Of a stretch of 64,000 bases of DNA, positions 61,286-64,000 are shown one piece after another. Made by a program: the position numbers and the translations under genes. The DNA is from Symbiodinium natans. Its lineage: Eukaryota; Sar; Dinophyceae; Suessiales; Symbiodiniaceae. The stretch is taken from the NCBI GenBank assembly GCA_905221605.1, contig CAJNDS010000545.1:32501-96500 (forward strand), in the 5' to 3' direction. The notes under the pieces are model-generated. The model searched no databases. It was not told where the DNA came from and worked only from the letters and a program-made list of their open reading frames with translations. The first letter of the stretch is position 1. Each line of letters begins with the position of its first letter.

Positions 61286-62082
61286 AACCTCATTTCGGTT
61301 TTCAGGGCGCCCTGCTCTGCCATTGAGATATAAGGTGCCTTCCCTTTGGTGGTTTTGGAGAAAGGAAGAAAGCAAAAGAATATACATTACACATTATGCT
61401 CCCTTTTTTAAGACATATTCCTAACCAAACATGAACCACAACAACCCGACAACTAAACCCTAAACTAAACCCGAAACTGAACCCCAAACTAAACAACACT
61501 AACCAACTAATCCCAACACTAAACAACTAAACCCTGTCGACGCTCAATCGCCAGCATCTCAAAGATAGGAAGTGGCCGACACTTCGGGTCTTCTAAGTGA
61601 TTCTTATTTTGTGTTTTTTTGGGGTTTTAAGGTTTAGGATTTGGGTATATTTTTTTTGGGTTTTGAGTGCTTGGAGTTTTGATGTTTTGGGTCTTTCTGG
61701 GACGTCGGGTTGTCTTTGTATGGATTGAGGGTATAGTGGTAGTTGTTTTTTTTACACTTTTTTTAGTATGTTTTTTTGGGTTTTTGGGTTTAGGATGTGC
61801 GGAGAAATGGCGCAAGTCTGGTGACAAAGCGTTTCTAATAAAGCGTTCTGGGAACAAACCGAACAAATCTAGTAATAGAGCGTCGCAAAATTTGCGATAG
61901 ATTTTTTTCGTAAAGGATGCTGTAAAGCACCCGTGAAGGGCAATAATCTTCCCCGCATGCACATTTTTCACACAAGAACAAAACTATGAAAAACAAAAAA
62001 ATAAAACGCGACTACATCAGGCAACAAGATGGCTCAACCCATCGGCCGCGGGCACGCCCACGACTGTGGGAGCGCCGCCGCC
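61286..62082. other. No gene; telomere-like and T-rich fragments
   Basis: Degenerate CTAAACC units lie at 61444-61535 and a TTTTGGG/TTTTAGG-rich stretch at 61610-61795. The minus-strand frame through the latter (Lys/Thr/Pro-rich) is a product of the repeat. Confidence 0.5.
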
Positions 62083-62233
62083 GGTCCCGAGATTACACTA
62101 CTTGAAGGTTCAGGGTACTTATAACCCTAATTATAGCTGTACTTAGAAGCCCCCTAAGTCCCCTAACTAGGTTATATGTAGACTTATCACTGTGGCTATA
62201 AGTACCCATGAACCTCCAAGTCGACTCGGGACC
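62083..62233. mobile_element. 151-bp inverted-repeat (MITE-like) element
   Basis: The outer 9 bases GGTCCCGAG (62083-62091) and CTCGGGACC (62225-62233) are exact reverse complements. A second inverted pair lies inside: CTTGAAGGTTCAGGGTACTT from 62101 against AAGTACCCATGAACCTCCAAG up to 62220. The whole could fold into a long imperfect hairpin with a loop of about 60 bases. No target duplication was seen and there is no coding capacity. It has a different end sequence from the elements at 42.9 and 43.9 kb. Confidence 0.75.
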
Positions 62234-64000
62234 AAAGGCAGGAAAGCTTCCATGGCAAGCGGGCAGGCGAGCAGCAAACTGCAAAGCTCCGAGAATCTGA
62301 CACCACTCCACGAAGTGTAGACACCCTCAAAAACGCTACTGCATTGTTGAAGCCCCAATTGGAAAACACAAGCTTTGGAGGTCTGGACATGTGTTCTTGG
62401 ATCCCTGGTCGTGTGAAGTTTTCGTCCCCATATAGGCCTTGGAGGGGTGCCTTCCAGATTCCAGCGACATGTGCAAGGCCGCAAGATGATACAAAGCTTT
62501 CTGCACCAGAGAAAACGCAAGCACAGTCATTAAACTCGTGGCAACAACATTGTATGAATGCTGCTGTTTTGCTAGGCATAGAGTACTCTCAAAGTCCGCA
62601 GTGCGATACTAGTACCAACATAGAACTTAGACATTCTGGGACACATGGGGAGATGTACCTGCGTTGAAGCCGAAGTCCGAGAAGTGTAATCTTACAAACC
62701 TCAGGTTTAGGGTTTATGTGGTCGAAGCCCTACAGCCGAGGCTGGAAAGCCCTAAACTGCAAAGCCCTAAGCAAGGGTCAAGCATTAAAGGCCTAACAAC
62801 ACTCACTCAGACCTCAAGTTAGGCGCTTTGATGTCCGAGGCGAGGCTGACATGTCCTGCAGAGTTTGCGAGAATGGGCAGATGCAGAGATGACAGCACAT
62901 TAGTCTAAGCCGTAAATGAGTATCTGGTCTCTATGGTTGCTTGAGCTATGTGCCGTGGGAGTTCTTGCAGGGAGTCTGGACGTTACCTAAACCATAAATC
63001 ATCCTAACCCCCCCCCCCCTCCCCCCCCCAAAAAAAGACTAGCCTAAAAACAGAAACCTAACGCCAAGAACTCTACAAACCCTATCTGTCCAGGGGGCAT
63101 CAGCCCACTTGAGGCCCGAGCTTGTAGCCGGGCTTTCAAGTGGCAGCTTCCCTTGTGCCATGGCCGCCGCGGCATCTCCCAGCGAGGTGGGCAAGTGCCC
63201 AGGTGGCCCTCAAAAGGGCCCCGAAGACCCTAAGCCCTAAACCAAAAGCCTTATAAAAAGCCCTTGATCCTATGAGCCCCTAAACCCTAAACCCCCTAAG
63301 CCCTAAACCCTAGGCTCTAAACCTAAACCCTATGAGCCCTAGTTTCAGCCTCGCATAAACTCTTGGAAACTTCCGGTTCTTCAGGACTTTAAGGGTTCAA
63401 AGGGAACTTATGTCGGCTTTGAGGACTGTAGCGGGCTTTCTTGAAAGGAACTTATGGGGGTTAAAAGTTCCCGATGGCTACGTGCCCAACAACAAGGGAA
63501 GAGTTGGCGAAAGAAGAGGTAAACACCTAGAGGCTTCGGGTTTCAGAAAGGTTTAGGGTTTTTAGTTTTTTTGGAATTTTTCCTTTATCTTGGTCACATG
63601 AAATCTACGTTGTGCGGCTGAAAGCTGAAGTCTTCAGGGCTTCAGACTTACATTTTCGTGTCAGCGTTGAGCTTTCGAGGCGAGGGTATCGGATTTCACT
63701 TTGAAGCCTGTCGGCTTTAGGGTAGAAAACCCATGTCAAGGCCGTCAGGGTTCCTTGGTGTGGTTCTCAGGGTTCCGGGTTGACCTCATGGCTCATCAGG
63801 AGCTGCTCACAAGCCACTCGATGCTGCGGTCCCCCCCCCCAAATTCTTCAGTTGTCCAACAGCAGTCATACCTTGATCCCCATGTACTCAAAGCAGTTAC
63901 CAAGCCCTGAGGCCTAAGCCGTTCTTCCCACGCGAAGTATAGGCCACAATGGACTGTTAGAGCAACAGTGCCGCGCGCGACATCCCGTCACCAGCCAGGC
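62234..64000. other. No identified gene; scattered telomere-like fragments
   Basis: Short CCCTAAA/TTTAGGG fragments occur at 62703-62717, 63226-63345 and 63550-63560, with C runs at 63009-63030 and 63831-63840. No convincing frame or RNA gene was seen. Confidence 0.5.

Overview
The window looks like nuclear DNA of a dinoflagellate, most likely a Symbiodiniaceae-type alga. The reasons are one very large, intron-rich gene reading left to right across about 50 kb; splice donors that fit the protein frame only if GC and GA are allowed besides GT; acceptors that are mostly AG followed by G; many CCCTAAA telomere-type blocks inside introns; a decayed DIRS-type retroelement; and abundant micro- and minisatellites. 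No bacterial, organellar or rRNA features were seen.

Layout. 1-2.2 kb: remnant of a DIRS-like tyrosine-recombinase retrotransposon (RNase H plus recombinase, with a frameshift and a stop). 2.2-3.7 kb: no clear gene. 3.7-54.4 kb: one dynein heavy chain gene, read here as roughly 90 small exons. In order they encode the N-terminal tail (3.7-11 kb), linker (11.4-14.7 kb), AAA1 (16.5-20.7 kb), AAA2 (21-25 kb), AAA3 (25.7-29 kb), AAA4 (29-31.7 kb), stalk coiled coil 1 (31.9-33.5 kb), microtubule-binding tip (33.3-36.2 kb), coiled coil 2 (36.6-37.4 kb), AAA5 (37.6-39.9 kb), AAA6 (40.2-42 kb) and the C-terminal domain (47-54.4 kb). The order is exactly that of the dynein family, and no exon I accept needs a stop codon or a strand switch. 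Domain similarity places it with axonemal heavy chains, so the likely role is flagellar beating.

The gene is divergent. AAA1 keeps a Walker A motif, but its Walker B catalytic glutamate is replaced by glycine and the usual ITMNPG sensor segment is not recognisable. Low-complexity inserts interrupt AAA2, AAA3 and AAA5. Between AAA6 and the C-terminal domain lies 5 kb holding a series of short open segments that share an LERKKSM-like motif, plus two copies of a MITE-like element.

54.4-59 kb is mostly satellite DNA: telomere-like blocks in both orientations, a 35-bp satellite, an NEYEQ-type repeat and a 10-bp array. About 59.6-61.3 kb is an AT-rich island unlike its surroundings, with a 152-codon ORF on the minus strand and a small plus-strand ORF behind a TATA-like box. 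61.3-64 kb holds a 151-bp inverted-repeat element, telomere-like fragments and nothing else I can call.

All exon limits were worked out by eye from frame, splice dinucleotides and family motifs. Domain calls are firm; individual splice sites are provisional.
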